64,000 bases of DNA from Neopestalotiopsis rosae (GCA_023078685.1 JALGAS010000001.1:124001-188000); one strand, 5' to 3'; shown: positions 10,991 to 23,317, counted from the stretch's first letter. Notes: a model not told the origin generated them from the letters alone. Numbers and translations are program-made.

Positions 10991-12631
10991 ATGAAAATGT
11001 CCACGAAAACCGCCATAGGAAATGAGAAGCCGTCTGGGCTGGGCGGTATTCCTATTGCAGCTGTTGCTCCAAACTTGACGTCTGAAGCAGATCTCCCTCC
11101 ATCAGAAAACCTACAACAGCCTTCTAGAGATACGGCGGAAGATGGGGTAAGAACTTCTTTTGATTAGAATCTTGTGCTTTGATGGGTCTGCTAATATGCC
11201 GCGGATCAACCATAGCATGGCTCTTGGGAAAGCCCCGACGACCCAGATAATCCTTACAACTGGTCGACCCTCCGCAAAATATCCATCTCCGTCATTGTAT
11301 CATTCGGGCAGCTAGTGACACTCATGTCGACGTCCATGATGGCATCAGCTCTGGGCCAGATAGGCCACGATCTGGGCATTGGCGAGTCCACAACCCAAGT
11401 CGCCTTTTCCATTTTTGTCCTCGGCCTTGCCTTTGCACCGTTTCCCATTGCATCTTTCTCAGAGATGTACGGCCGCAAGCCGGTTTGGCTGTTTTGCAAT
11501 GCCTTTTACATATTATGGAATGCTGTCTGTCCGATAGGCCGCTCGGCAGCGCTCATGGTGATCGCTAGATTTCTGGCTGGTTCCGGTGCGAGTGTAGGCA
11601 TCACGGTAAGTCTGTTCTCCCTTGTCCGACCAGTCTCTGTACTAACAGGTCTGTGAATAAAGTTGACCGGCCCTATCATGGCCGATATGTACCACAAAGA
11701 GGAGCGCGGCAAATCCCTCGCCATTGCGACCTTTGTGCCATATCTCGGGCCAGCGCTTGGTCCTATTGTGGGCGGTGCGATTTCACAAAACTTGGAATGG
11801 CCGTGGCTCTTCTATGTCTTGAGCATGTTCAACACATTGATCTGGATCGTTGGCCTTGTTTTCGTGAGAGAGAGTTACACTCCAGTGTTGCTGGCTCGTA
11901 AGCACAGAGCTGCCGCTGCCACCTCTACACCAAGATCTTTTGGCGCGACATTATCCGAGATGGCGGCGAATTTACGTCGTCCACTGCAGCTTCTCTGGCA
12001 ACGGCCCATCATTCAAGTGTTGGCTTTGATCATAGCCTTGAACTTTGGCGTCTACTGCCTTTTGCTGTCTACCTTTGCTACACTCTGGATCCAACGTTAC
12101 GGAGAGTCCACGTTCGTCAGCACGTTGCATTACATCGCCATATCTGTTGGCATAACCCTGGCCACCCAAGGGGGAGGGCGCTTCATGGATTGGGTCTTTG
12201 CAAAGCAAAAGGCACGCTCGCCAGGAGGCATCGTGACGCCAGAGTTTCGTGTACCTTGTCTGATACTACCCGTCATCCTGATCCCCATCGGGCTTTTTTG
12301 GTATGGATGGGCTGCTGAGAAGGGCGCGCACTGGGTAGTGGTGGACGTCGGTGTGGGCATATTCGTGTGTGGCAGCTTCTTGCTTGCACAGGCCCTGCTC
12401 GCTTACTTGCTCGATGAGTTTTCGCACGCAGCGTCGGCCAATGCAGCGAGTCGGATGCTCTCCAATATGCTGGGGTTCGCCTTTCCCATATTTGCGCCGC
12501 AGTTATACAGACGTCTAGGATACGGCTGGGGCAACAGTGTGCTTGCTTTTTTGTTCATCGGCCTCGGCTGCCCGGTGCCGCTGTTGCTTTGGGTATACGG
12601 TGCTAAATTGAGAGCACTTGGTCGGAAATAA
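10991..12631 (+). CDS. MFS drug:H+ antiporter (DHA1 type)
   Basis: Three exons: 10991-11146, 11216-11605 and 11663-12631, giving 504 residues; both introns are phase 0 with donors gtaaga and gtaagt. A hydrophilic N-terminus of about 60 residues ends in the fungal DHA1 lead-in WESPDDPDNPYNWS. Then come about 12 predicted spans. Loop 2-3 carries the MFS motif A variant SEMYGRKPVW. The motif-C-like GPALGPIVGG lies in span 5. Proteins of this type (Flu1/Tpo1/Mdr relatives) sit in the plasma membrane and export drugs, polyamines or secondary metabolites using the proton gradient. The substrate cannot be inferred. The start is the ATG at 10991, with another in frame at 10997. No biosynthetic genes lie nearby, so a metabolite-cluster role is not supported. 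Confidence 0.88.
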
Positions 12632-14492
12632 GAAGTGCAGAGTCGCGATGGTGGGTCGGAAGGAACCAAGCCCTGGGCAATATTGATTGATAAGATCTGA
12701 TTGATAAGATTCGGACGTACATTAATAGATTAATCACACCCATGTCAATCAGGCATCATGTTCCTTTGGCGAGCTGTCTTACAACTTGTAATTGGCTCGC
12801 ATGCAGCGACGTCAAGGTCAAGCTTCGTGATTGATGCCGTCCTCTAATGCCTGTAAGGTCTATGTTGGATGAGATGACTCACTCGACACGTCATATGACA
12901 TCTCACGTACGAAGAAACTGTGCTTGTTCGACGCATTGTTTGTTCCTTCCGGCACTAATGCATATCGTTTGATCTTAGGGCCTAGGTAGAGTAATGTTGG
13001 GCTCGTTGCACCTCCTTGGATACTACAAACGGGCATCGGGCTAGCAGAACTGCAGTGTTGGGCTGTATTGCATCTTCAGTCTATGATACCCTGCAGAACA
13101 GGCAGGCAGAAGCTCATGTCGCGAAACTGAATATCACTGCACTAAAAATGCCATCATTCCTCAAACCTGATCGGAGATAGACGGTGACAATTTTTGAATT
13201 CGCACGACGAGACTGGATGAAGTCCTGAATTCGGACCTTTGATCATATGAACGAACGCCGGAATCAGAGGAGCGGCTTAGACACGACCTGCCGGTACTAG
13301 ACGAATCTTCTGCTACGGGAGAAGACGAGTCTGGCCCATTTCATTCAGCCTTTTTATTCTTACACAACGCAGCGATTAACGATTTGAAATGATCTTTTGA
13401 TCGACGCTTGGGAATGATTCATGGTATGGGTTTTGAGTACTCACAAACCAAATCGTCTCTATCTTAGTGGATGGATGCTAGGTCATATATTTACTTGCTT
13501 GGGTACTACTAATCACCGCTATTTCTAAGTCATGCATCTGATACAAGTCTGTAGATATTCTCAGCTCCATATCTTGAATTCCGGGTGAGCTCTGCAGTAT
13601 CAAGGTCTTCCCTCTATCACCATTTCTATTTCCCTGTTATATGTAGTGTTCAAGTATTTTCTACATTACTGGCACCGTACTTCTGTGTCGGCACTGCTTC
13701 CGCGAATAACAACATGATTACGTAGAGTTCGTTCGGAATTTTCCAACAAAAGAAAACTAGGAATAACATGTTGATGAGAAGAAATGAGATTTATTCAGAG
13801 TATATATTACACGAGTGGTCATCGGATAGATCAGGTCTGAGCTTATAACTTAAGGGTCGGTAGGTAGGTAGGTAGGTACCTAGGTAGGTAGGTATGAGAA
13901 ATGGCGAACCCGCTAAGCCAAACTCGGACAGAAAAAGGTGCCGAGACCCTCGAGTCTCGACTACCTCCAACCCGAGTGCCTCATTGGCGGTTCTTCCTCA
14001 CAACATCTCGACCTGCGCTGCTGTTGACGTGACACAAGAAATCTACCAACAAGATAGTTCAGCCATATCGAGTTCACCTGGCCTCTTATTATATCCATCC
14101 GTCCGGCCAAGACGCCCTGCAAATTTACCTCTTTGCAGCACGGTTTCCACTTCCCCTCTTTTTTTTAACTCTCAGCAGCAGTGTTCGCCGCTCAGCCAGA
14201 CGCCTAACCTTTCGCCAAGCAATGCTGCTAAGCTTGCCGCGGGTGGCTTAGACTAGTATTCCCAGAGGAAGTGCTTGAGATCATGGGTAGCGATGCACAG
14301 GAGCCAAGACAATCGGTGGCAAGGTGAAGTATTAGGAGCTACGTTTTCCTTGCAGGACGAGGGATAGACTACACTCATCAGACCCACCCCTAGTCAGTCC
14401 AGTCTGTCAGGCGGAGCCGTCTTTATATACAACTCTACACTTGGTTGTAGACAACCCCCGACTTCTTTCTAAACACAATCTGAGCCGTATCA
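12632..14492. other. intergenic spacer and palB upstream region
   Basis: No supportable gene in about 1.9 kb. It contains the TAGG tandem repeat at 13859-13894. A plus frame of 120 codons at 13894-14256 is Ser/Pro-rich with no domain and is more likely leader sequence of palB than a gene. Confidence 0.5.
13859..13894. repeat. TAGG tandem repeat with a palindromic centre
   Basis: Consecutive TAGG units are interrupted by a central GTACC, so the tract contains two overlapping palindromes, TAGGTACCTA and TACCTAGGTA. It is about 600 bp upstream of the palB start codon. Its function is unknown. Related ACCTAGGT sites recur elsewhere in the window. Confidence 0.9.
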
Positions 14493-17126
14493 ATGGAGGC
14501 CAAGGCCCGGGTAAGCTTGACAAATATATACATGCGCAAATTACAACGCCACGGATGCTGACGTCTACCCCAGGAGCGCGAGGCACAAATCTCGTTGTGT
14601 TCTGGTCAAGAAGCTCTGGATCATGCGATATCTGCTGCTGAATTATATATGAAAGCGGCCAACACGGCCCGAGATCCCTCAGAAAAGGCACGCCTGAAAC
14701 AAAAGGTCAATACTCTGATCTCCCAGGCAGAGCGTCTGAAAAAGGCCGCCAAGGCTGGTGACAGCGTGCGCAACGTCGAGAAGCGCCTGAAGCTGCCTTG
14801 CTCGGTGCGGCAGCTACCGACCAGTGAACAGACTATTCTGCTCCGCGGCTCCAAGCTCCACGGCAATATCTTTCCGCCATGGGAGCACGATCCGGATCCT
14901 AATGACTTTGCTGGCGAGGCGTTTGTGGACCAAGCGAGGTTTCCGCTGTCCGATAAACAGCTTGAAGTATTTGCCGGCTGGAAACGACCACTCGATATAG
15001 AGAGCTTCGGGTGGACGGATATTCAAAGAGATCAGCAGGATAAGCAGAGCCTAATGGAAGCGGGCGAAGACCATGACTTGGTCCAGGATATCACGACGGA
15101 TTGTTCTGTAGTCGCAAGTCTCTGCGCAAGCATCAAACATTTTCGCCCTGGTCCGCTTTCCATCCTGCCAGCATTGATGTTTCCAGTCGATGCCGAGACG
15201 GGGCAGCCAAAAGTCTCTGCAAGTGGCAGATACGTCTTCCGCATGTACTTCAATGGCTGCTTCAGAAAGGTCGTCATTGACGACAGACTGCCGTCTTCGT
15301 CAAACACGAGGACTTTGTATGTAGTGGACCGTCAAAATCCACGGTTGATCTGGCCAGCACTCATGGAAAAGGCCTATCTAAAGGTCAGGGGAGGGTACGA
15401 TTTCCCTGGCAGTAATTCGGGCACCGACCTCTGGGTCTTGACTGGCTGGATACCGCAACAGCTCTTCCTGCAGAGCGAAGATATTGATTTCAACCAGACA
15501 TGGTCCAGAGTCAAGAAGGCTTACGACTATGGCGATGTGGTTGTCACTTTGGGTACCGGCCGGTTGTCCGAAGTCGAGGAAGAAACCTTAGGATTGGCAG
15601 GCGAGCATGACTATGCAGTACTGGATATATCCGAACAATCTGGCATTCGACGCTTGCTTGTCAAGAATCCCTGGTGCGATGGCCTGGTGTGGAAGGGACC
15701 TGGCTCACTGTCTACTGATGCAGATGACCACCCAACAAAGCTGAAGCCTGGATCGTTTTGGATCGATTTCGACGATGTGGTACACAATTTTGAATCCTTG
15801 TACCTCAATTGGAACCCTTCCCTTTTCACCGATCGCCAGGATCACCATTTTGTATGGCAGCTGCCGACCCCGAGCATGTCGGATTCTTTTGCACACAACC
15901 CGCAGTACTCCCTCATTGCGGCGGCTTCCGGCAGTGTCTGGATCCTGCTATCACGACACTTCCAAGACGACGAGCTAGCCATTGCGAAGTCGCGCCCCAC
16001 AGCTTCCAACTTGGCTGATGTCTCTAATCGCCTCGGATTCATGTCTGTCTACATCTTTGACCACGCCGAGGGCAAGCGCGTACAGCTGGGGGACAAGTCG
16101 CTGTATCGTGGCCCATTTGTTGACTCGCCCCAGACTCTGGCGCCTTTTGAGGCAAAAAAGGGCGTTCGATACACCATCGCTGTAGCGCAGCACGGGTTAC
16201 CATTGCCAAAGTACAGCTTCACCCTCACCTTTTTTTCCCGGGGTGCACTGGGCATCGGCCAAGCGCCCGATCCGCTCGCACACTACACCGAGGCTCAGGG
16301 GTCATGGACGCGCCGGACCGCAGGCGGCAACGCTGCGAGCCCGAGCTACCTCAGCAACCCGCAGTACGCCATCGCCGTCACGCGGCCGGGCCCGCTGTCC
16401 ATCCTGCTGTCGACGGCGCACGAGGAGCTCCCCGTGCACGTCGACGTGGTGTGGGCCAAGGGCCAGCGCGTGACGGCGCTCGCGAACCGCGACCTGGCCG
16501 GCTCGTCGGGCGACTACCGCCGCGGCAGCGCCCTCGTGCACATGGCCCACGTCGAGCCGGGAGCCTACACGGTCGTCTGCAGCACCTTTGAGCCCGGCCA
16601 GCTGGCCGACTTCACCCTGCGCGTCGGCAGCATGCACGCCCCCGTGGCCCTGGTGCCCGTCCTCGGCGACGCCGCCGGCCGGCTGCGCACGGCGCTGGCC
16701 CCGCTCGTCTTCCGCCTGGGCGCCGACGACTCCAAGCAGCGCGCCCCCATCACCACGTCGCGCATCACCCGGGTCAGCATCGTCGTCACGCCTAGTAACA
16801 ACAACAACGGCGGCGGCGGCGGCAGCAGCATGTACTCTGGTGTTGCCACGCCAAAGTCCACGACCCTGCGCCTCCGCCTCGAGACCGGCCGGGGTCCCAA
16901 CAAGCAGATCATTGCGGCCACTGGTGAAGGCGATTTCAAGGAGCTGGGGAGCGCCGGATTGCGCACGCCCGAGTTCGATCTTGACCCCAACATCACCAGA
17001 CGTGGCGTCTGGATTGTCGTTGAACAGATTGGTGGAGGGGCACAAGGCTCCGGCGGCAGTCTACAGGTGGAAGTATTGAGTGAAGGGATTGTAAATGTTG
17101 GTGGCTGGGAGACCATTGACGACTGA
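14493..17126 (+). CDS. palB: PalB/Rim13-like calpain cysteine protease (ambient pH signalling)
   Basis: Two exons: 14493-14510 (18 nt, MEAKAR) and 14574-17126, giving 856 residues. The intron has donor gtaagc and acceptor ccag. Residues about 10-80 form an MIT-like helical domain (ALDHAISAAELYMKAA). The calpain domain follows, with the catalytic triad Cys183 (QDITTDCSVVAS), His351 (GEHDYAVLD) and Asn371 (VKNPWCDG); the oxyanion Gln lies six residues before the Cys. The C-terminal half consists of beta-rich calpain C2-like domains. In filamentous fungi PalB is the signalling protease thought to cleave PacC at ESCRT-III-coated endosomal membranes at alkaline pH. Length matches the family (about 840-860). 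The third quarter of the gene is much more GC-rich than the rest (see findings). No catalytic residue is missing. Confidence 0.92.
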
Positions 17127-17413
17127 TTCGAGCAATCTCTCACCCATCGCATCTTTCATAGGCCTTCTGTTTCCAGTTGTCGAAATACAGTCACGGTGAT
17201 AGTACTTCATTGCTGTGAAAGCTTGCGATATATTTGCTGGGTTATGGTAACAGATATATACAAATGCTAGATCCGATCCGACCTTCAATAGACTCCATTA
17301 AAACGCCAGACCAATGCAGGGGCCTTCAAGACCCAAAAGTATCCCTCTAGATAGATTTCCAGTTATAAGACATGACGTCCAAGTTTAGCGACGCATTTGA
17401 GCTGAAAAGTTGC

Positions 17414-18798
17414 CTAGTTGTGTTCAATAGGCTCTTCGGGCAGCAGCTCCTCGATCTCAGATTCGTCAACTTCGAGGAACTTGAAGGGTGGGTTGACAAT
17501 GCCGTTGAAGAGGAAGGTAAAGTAGACCAGCAGGGCGAATCCGACAACCTGCAGCCACTTGAATGTCTCCCAGCCAAGACCGAGGGAGACGATCCAGATG
17601 AAGAGCGTACGGCAAGTGTCAATTGTAGAGCGAGACGTGGCAGAAACGCTGCGCGTAACGGAAAGACCAAAGAAGTTGAAACCGCTGTGTACGTATTAGT
17701 ATCATGAAGTTTACAATTTCTTTTCGTCTGATTGCTCGCAAGCATTGAAGGAAGAACATACCCAATGCTGATCATGATCATAAAACTTGACACGAGTACT
17801 GCCTTGTACTCGGTCATCTGGCGGAACCCTTCGACCATGTCGAACATGCCGTACCGTCCAGAATCTGTCCGTCCGATGGCAAGGTGCAACACGAGCATTC
17901 CGATCAAGGTAACGGCCAAGCCAAAAAGACCCTCCCAACCAACTACAGCAATGGGCTCAATCGTTGAGCGCTCGAGGATCCACTCCTCAAGCACGAACTG
18001 CGTTGCCGTGAAGATTTGAGCACCGGCAATCAGCAGCACACCAATGATTACTCTTGCGGCATCGGGAAGAGCAGGGTCCTCGGCGGACGGCTCGCCAGCG
18101 GCAATCGACGCCGGGGCGGCCTTGCGATCGGGTTGGATAGCACCGGCAAGACCGACAATGGCAACACCGAGCACGACACCAACGAGACTGACCCACTGGA
18201 ACGCATGCAGCCGGCGTCGCAGGAAGGTGACACTGAAAAGTCCAACGAACAGGACCAATGCGCCGCGCGTCATTTGGTAGATACTGGCAGCCACCATCAA
18301 GAGGCCAACATTCATCAGGGTAGTGCCGCAAATGTCGCAGATGGCTGGTAGTGCAAGCAGCAGCACCCTGAACCCAGACAGGACACCATAGCCATCGCCC
18401 TTGGTCGCGGCGGCGCTGCTCTCGGCACCCTCGCCTTCGTCGTTCTCGGTTCCGTCATTGGTGTTCACAGGTCGGTATCCGTTCTCGCCGGGAGTCTGGT
18501 TGCCAAAGTATTTGCGGTACAGCGTCATGAGACCCACAACAATCCAGCAGCCGGATTCACCGATGAACATTTGCGCAGTCTGCAAGACGGGCTGCTCAAA
18601 TAGCTTCGGGTGGGCCGTGTCGCAGTCGCGGACACATTGGTTATCCTAGAGAGCATGCGCATTAGAAGCCATCCTCGTTTGATAAGGCATAGGCAGGGGA
18701 GTCTGAGTACGAACCTGATACTTTGTCAAGAGGGTGTTGCATACACCCGTCAGCAGCATCATGGCCACCAAGAACGGTATCATCGCTTTCGACGCCAT
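17414..18798 (-). CDS. SLC35F6-like drug/metabolite transporter superfamily protein
   Basis: Three exons: 18798-18715, 18645-17762 and 17684-17414, giving 412 residues. Both introns have gt/ag ends and a consistent frame. The protein is about ten-span. It begins with a hydrophobic segment (IPFLVAMMLLTGVCNTLLTK) followed by a lumenal Cys-containing loop (DNQCVRDCD). The paired EamA-like halves include ASIYQMTRGALVLFVGLFSV and, in the C-terminal half, FNFFGLSVTRSVSATSRS. This layout matches SLC35F6 (ANT2-binding protein) and its fungal relatives. Members are thought to reside in endolysosomal or mitochondrial membranes; the substrate is not established. An acidic linker (TENDEGEGAE) sits in a hydrophilic loop. 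The gene is tail-to-tail with palB, 287 bp apart. The C-terminal tail is acidic (EIEELLPEEPIEHN). Confidence 0.85.
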
Positions 18799-19851
18799 CG
18801 TGGTGGTTGTACAAGAGCTGTCGCGGCTCGCAGTGAAGCAGACGGACGGCAGTGGTTGGTGAGACGCCGGTAATTGGCGAGGTGGTTATCACCCGTGTTG
18901 CAGCGTGTATCTCTTCGATCCTCCTGGGATCGATGATGAAGAAAAGAAGAAAACTGTTGAGCGTCGAGGAGGAGGAAAAGGACGAGCAAGCCGATACGAG
19001 AATGCGACTGACTCTTGCGATGGTTGTTGAGTAGAGAGGTGAGTAAGGTGAGTTGAGGTGAGGTGTTCACGGGACCGTGAGCTAGATTAGAGCCACCCGC
19101 TCACTGTATCAGCCGATCAAACGTAATGGGGCTGATAGGCCGCCCTGATAGACAGCACGGCACCCACTGACTAAGGTGTCCACCCACTGTAAAATGGGGA
19201 AACCTTTGGCTAGTAAGTCCGGGGTAGCTCGCCTAGGTTAGGTGCGGCGTAGATCGCTGCCGATAAGGTAACTTACAGAAAAAGAAACTGGTAAAGAATC
19301 AGTCACATGTTCGTTAAATACTCCATTTACTCGTCGCTATCCAAGACAGTACTAAAGGAAAGTATGAGTTACCAGTAGAGTCAGTATACTTCTGGTGAGC
19401 CAGAACTGTGAGGTCGGGATCTGCATAATACATATCTTCAGTGGCGAATAATTGTACAGAAGCGTTGCGGCCATGGCGTTGTGTTTGAGCTCTCAATATC
19501 ATTGCATAAACCGATGGTCCCTACGGAGGCAATAGGTTTTATTTCACGACTCGACTAAATGACCTACGTTGCAATTTGCACTGCTATAATATGCATACGT
19601 GAGTCGTCTATTGTGAACTTACTGGCCTTTGCTCCAAACACCGAACATGCAAGTCCATTTGACAAGTATATATTGTTGCTGAGCACACCATAGAAGTGGA
19701 AGAAGCTTGTCAATTTTACTTCGTATTACTCATGATTGCTGAGGAATAAATTTCTATCCGGAACCGCAAGTTCGTATGCTAACCATGAAACGCCCGGCCG
19801 TATTCATAAGCGGCCTGCTCTTTGAAAATCAAATACGTTCTAGTGAATACA
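18799..19851. other. intergenic spacer, no gene seen
   Basis: Holds the promoter of the SLC35F6-like gene and the 3' region of the DUF2985-like gene, both on the minus strand. A GGTGAG-type simple stretch lies near 19037-19060. No coding frame is supported. Confidence 0.5.
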
Positions 19852-20916
19852 CTAGGCTGTCTTCTCCTCATGGGAGGCAGTCTTCTTCGCCTTCTTCTTG
19901 TTCTCCTTCTCTTGCGGATCTTTGTCCTTGATATTATTCCAGTGTGGTATGCCCAGCTCCTTGTCCCTTGCCAAGCGCGCGTGGTCTCTCTTGGTCAGTG
20001 GGACGCCCTCGATTGCCTTGACGTGCTTTCCTTCGATGGCCGTCATGACGCCGGCAATACCAGCAACTATACATGCCAGACAGACAAAGAGTCCAGTCGA
20101 CCAGGAGGGTCGGTCGTATCGGTTGAGAGCCCACATGAATGAAGACAAGCAAACTTGCAACAAGGTGTTTGCGACATTGAACCATACCACACAGTCCATC
20201 TTCCACATCTTGGTTGGTGGCGCTCGAAGTCCCGTAGGAGGGGCGTCGGATATCTTTTCGAGCGGAAACGGTACGCTCTCTTCGGGGTAGCTGGTCGTTG
20301 TCTCCTCAATGTTTTTAGGCCCAAGACGCACGGGTAGCGACTCGGACCCAGCTAGTCTGAACCAGCCGCGATGGACACCTGCAAGTTCGCGGAGAGCCTT
20401 GGTATCCTTCTTGATGCGATACTTGAGGAGCAGGTACAGGTCGCGGAAGCGCCAGGGAGCCAGACCAAAGCCAGTGACACAGAAGAGCGCGTTGAGGATT
20501 TGGGAGTCGGTCTCTATCCATATCCGCCTCGGCGAGTCTATATTGTTGCAGTCGCCATTGCACATCCAAGGTGATGCGTTACATAGCAACAAGAAGAGCA
20601 TGCCGCCCCATGCGATGACGTTGAGCGAGTATATCGTGAGGAAGAAACCAAAACCGGTATTGTAAAAGGCCCAGAAGTCTATAAGCCCCTGTTCGATGGT
20701 TTCGCGCCACGAATACTTGGGCGGAAAGTGGTAACCATTTTCGTATTCCTGATGATCTCTAGTAATGGTTCCTACAAGACTCGCTGCCACCGTAGCGCCG
20801 GCACTCTCTTGTACCTTGTGGTCGTTGTGGTGTTCGGCCTCCACGATCTCGTCGTGTACGTTGGTTCCGGTAGTCGTCGCCGTTGAGCCCAGCATGGGAC
20901 TAGACTCCTCGGGCAT
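19852..20916 (-). CDS. DUF2985-like fungal multi-span membrane protein
   Basis: A single exon of 354 residues. The start is the ATG at 20916 (MPEESSPMLGST); the frame runs further upstream but without an ATG. About four membrane spans are visible: FGFFLTIYSLNVIAWGGMLF, a segment around NALFCVTGFGLAPWRF, NVANTLLQVCLSSFMW, and LFVCLACIVAGIAGVM. Conserved-looking features include WMCNGDCNNIDSPRRIW before span 2 and an Arg/Lys-rich stretch after it. The cytosolic C-terminus is Lys-rich (KENKKKAKK). This arrangement matches my memory of the fungal DUF2985 family, whose function is unknown; I am fairly but not fully sure of the assignment. The gene is divergent from sen15, with about 1.9 kb between start codons. 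Confidence 0.75.
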   Translation of the reverse strand: MPEESSPMLGSTATTTGTNVHDEIVEAEHHNDHKVQESAGATVAASLVGTITRDHQEYENGYHFPPKYSWRETIEQGLIDFWAFYNTGFGFFLTIYSLNVIAWGGMLFLLLCNASPWMCNGDCNNIDSPRRIWIETDSQILNALFCVTGFGLAPWRFRDLYLLLKYRIKKDTKALRELAGVHRGWFRLAGSESLPVRLGPKNIEETTTSYPEESVPFPLEKISDAPPTGLRAPPTKMWKMDCVVWFNVANTLLQVCLSSFMWALNRYDRPSWSTGLFVCLACIVAGIAGVMTAIEGKHVKAIEGVPLTKRDHARLARDKELGIPHWNNIKDKDPQEKENKKKAKKTASHEEKTA

Positions 20917-22813
20917 CGTAGCGCTTATCTGTGGCCTGCGTCGCGATGATGAATATTCGACACGGTGTCTGAGCCCGATGAGGAGAGTCGGCAATTTGAT
21001 AAGAAATGAATGTCTTCAATTTCTCATCAGAAAAAACAAAATGAGAGACTTGGGAAGAAGAGAGGAGGATTGCAAAACTTTCCAAGGTTGTTCGCTCCCA
21101 CTCCCTCCCCCCGGGTACGACAAAGGATAAATGGACCAATCTGGATTCTAGACTTGGCAGCTACAATCTTGGAACCTTGCAACATGAAGTGGCACGAACC
21201 TAGCAACCTAGGTATAGTAGCGGGCGGATGCACTATCCTTGGATTCTCGGAGGGTCCTCTGGCGCGATTGCGCTAAGCTTGCGCCGCAATAGCCACTAAA
21301 ATGGATTCGTGTTCAGGGAGGTTAGGTAGGTGCTGTGCGGCAGTGAAGGTGGATGTCTTCAATGTACAAACATGCGCAGGTTGTAGGCAACATCGAAAAG
21401 CAAAGCATTATGTTCTCCAAGATCAGTCAGCTAGACACGAATGGCTGTCACTATGTTTGGCAACGTTTTGCGGCGACCAGTAAATTGACAAGAGTTTTCA
21501 ATGTTGTCATCGGGCAGTCTATGAATTGAAATTGCGGGTTGCTGTTTCTTAGGCTTTGTGCAGAACGTACCAAGTATTGAAACCTTGATTTACGATTAAA
21601 CAAAATACGTCAGACCCCCTCAACTTGAAATTGGCAGCGGACTGATTGCCTAGGGCAGGAGCCAAAGATCAAGACGACAAAGTGGATGAAGCTCTACCGC
21701 CGTGAGATAGCATCTCTCCATTAATTCGTAGGGGAAAATATCAATGTTCATGTTGTAGCAAAGAGCATCAAGCGCCTCTTCGCAACTTGCCAGTATGGTC
21801 ATCCCCAGTGCAGCAGCAGCGCAAACTTTATTGGCCGATATCCATCGTGAATGCGTTAGATCCATGTGCTGGCGATCCTTCCAGCATCTGTGGAGTAGGG
21901 GTTCGAGAGAGACCCCCGATCCCCCAGCCCAGCCCAGCAGCAAAGTCCCAGTGCCATTCATCTCTTGATTGGCATCGTACGGGTGTTTCCATCTCTTGTC
22001 CCGACTCCCGCCGTCACAATGGCAGAACGGCAGTGACGGGTAGCACTGCCCTTGTTTGCCAGCGTGCTTGTGGAGAAAAGTCACCTTGGCTGGCGGTTGA
22101 CAACATGCTTGCAGATTTGCCAGTCTGTGCCGACACAATGACTTTCAGTTCTATCCAGTCCTTGGCTGGGTCTAGTTGAGGCGCCGTTCAGTACAGTAAG
22201 CAGCAGTTCCTGCCTGAGCCCCATACGATTCGCGTTCGTCCCAGCTCGGGTTTTTCGCTTTCGGGTGCGACAATTGCGGAGGTCTAGGCAATGTCGATAG
22301 CGTGGACCTGGAATTCTTGGCAGTTGTATCGCAATTCTTCATCAGGGTCATCAGCCACCAGGAAAGCGATCTCTAGTCGCCTGCCCCCTATTGATATAAA
22401 TATACAGAAATGCAATGATCACAGACACTGTGAATATGAGGCAGGCATTGTCGCAATACAGAAGAATCAACATGACCACTGATTTCAGGTGCCTCTATGT
22501 CTGACGTAGTTGCAACATATTTAGGCAAGGCAGGTACCCGTTCCCTTCTGGAAGTTTTCGATTCAGAAGCTCCACCAACGGGAACTTTTAGTTCCAGTTC
22601 TGCTGGAGCCGCACAGTCACCGCCTACTAGAAAAAGCTGCCGAGGGAAAAAAGCAGGTAGGAGAGATCATCATCAGTGTCTTGAACGCAACTTTCAACAT
22701 TCAGCGAATTGCATGACTCTTGTGCAGACCAATCAGGCAAGCCACAAAGCAACCAACCCAAACATTCGATCCATCATTGCTGCCATTTCCAAAGTTTGCA
22801 CCAAGTTGAGTCC
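20917..22813. other. spacer between divergent DUF2985-like gene and sen15
   Basis: No supportable gene. The longest frame (minus, 21650-22138, 162 codons) has no domain or splice partners. An ACCTAGGT palindrome is at 21206-21213. Promoters for both flanking genes must lie here. Confidence 0.5.
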
Positions 22814-23251
22814 ATGTCCACGATGGAGGATCAAACACATGTCCACGACCTCGTGGCAGCCGTCCATGAGAACCTTGCGTACCAGCAGGACTGGACCGCT
22901 CTCAAGAAGCATGTTTCTGCCCCGGAAAGCAACAAAACCTTTCCCCGACCTCTCATCTCTGGTCTTCCTCCTCGCAGGATTTACATTCACCCAGATGACC
23001 AGATTCAAATGATCAAGAACAACACCATGAATGCAGCCACGCAAACGCCAGAGGTGGAATGGGTTCTATCTACGAGTCTCAACGAGACTATAAGCCTCGA
23101 ATTTTTGTCAAGCATTTTCGACGCCATGGATCGACCTGCAGGACTGCCTTCTGGGCGATCGAAGCGATTGCTGCTCGCAGTGCGGCATGATGACTCAACA
23201 GTGGTTTACTACTTTGTGCACGATGGAATTGTCAAGCCACGTCAGAACTAA
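22814..23251 (+). CDS. sen15: tRNA-splicing endonuclease subunit Sen15
   Basis: A single exon of 145 residues. The ATG at 22814 (MSTMEDQTHVHDLV) is chosen over the in-frame ATG at 22709 because family similarity starts there. The motifs PRPLISGLPPRRIYIHPDDQ and the C-terminal block RLLLAVRHDDSTVVYYFVHD are characteristic of the fungal Sen15 family. The middle motif is WVLSTSLNETISLEFLSSIF. Sen15 is a structural, non-catalytic subunit of the Sen2-Sen34-Sen54-Sen15 complex, which excises introns from pre-tRNAs such as the tRNA-Met at 9778-9886. The stop codon lies only 66 bp from the stop codon of the convergent dehydrogenase gene, so their 3' untranslated regions probably overlap. Confidence 0.86.
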   Translation: MSTMEDQTHVHDLVAAVHENLAYQQDWTALKKHVSAPESNKTFPRPLISGLPPRRIYIHPDDQIQMIKNNTMNAATQTPEVEWVLSTSLNETISLEFLSSIFDAMDRPAGLPSGRSKRLLLAVRHDDSTVVYYFVHDGIVKPRQN

Positions 23252-23317
23252 ACACTTTCCTACTGTCAAGGTTCGATTCAATTTGCATCAACAGAGACGA
23301 CAACTACGGTAGAGCTT

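Noticed and set aside
16302..17045. 247-codon antisense frame over palB
   Set aside because: It is Arg/Ala/Gly-rich and mirrors the GC-rich codon positions of palB. It is a composition artefact.
21650..22138. 162-codon minus frame between the DUF2985-like gene and sen15
   Set aside because: No family resemblance. It sits where divergent promoters are expected.
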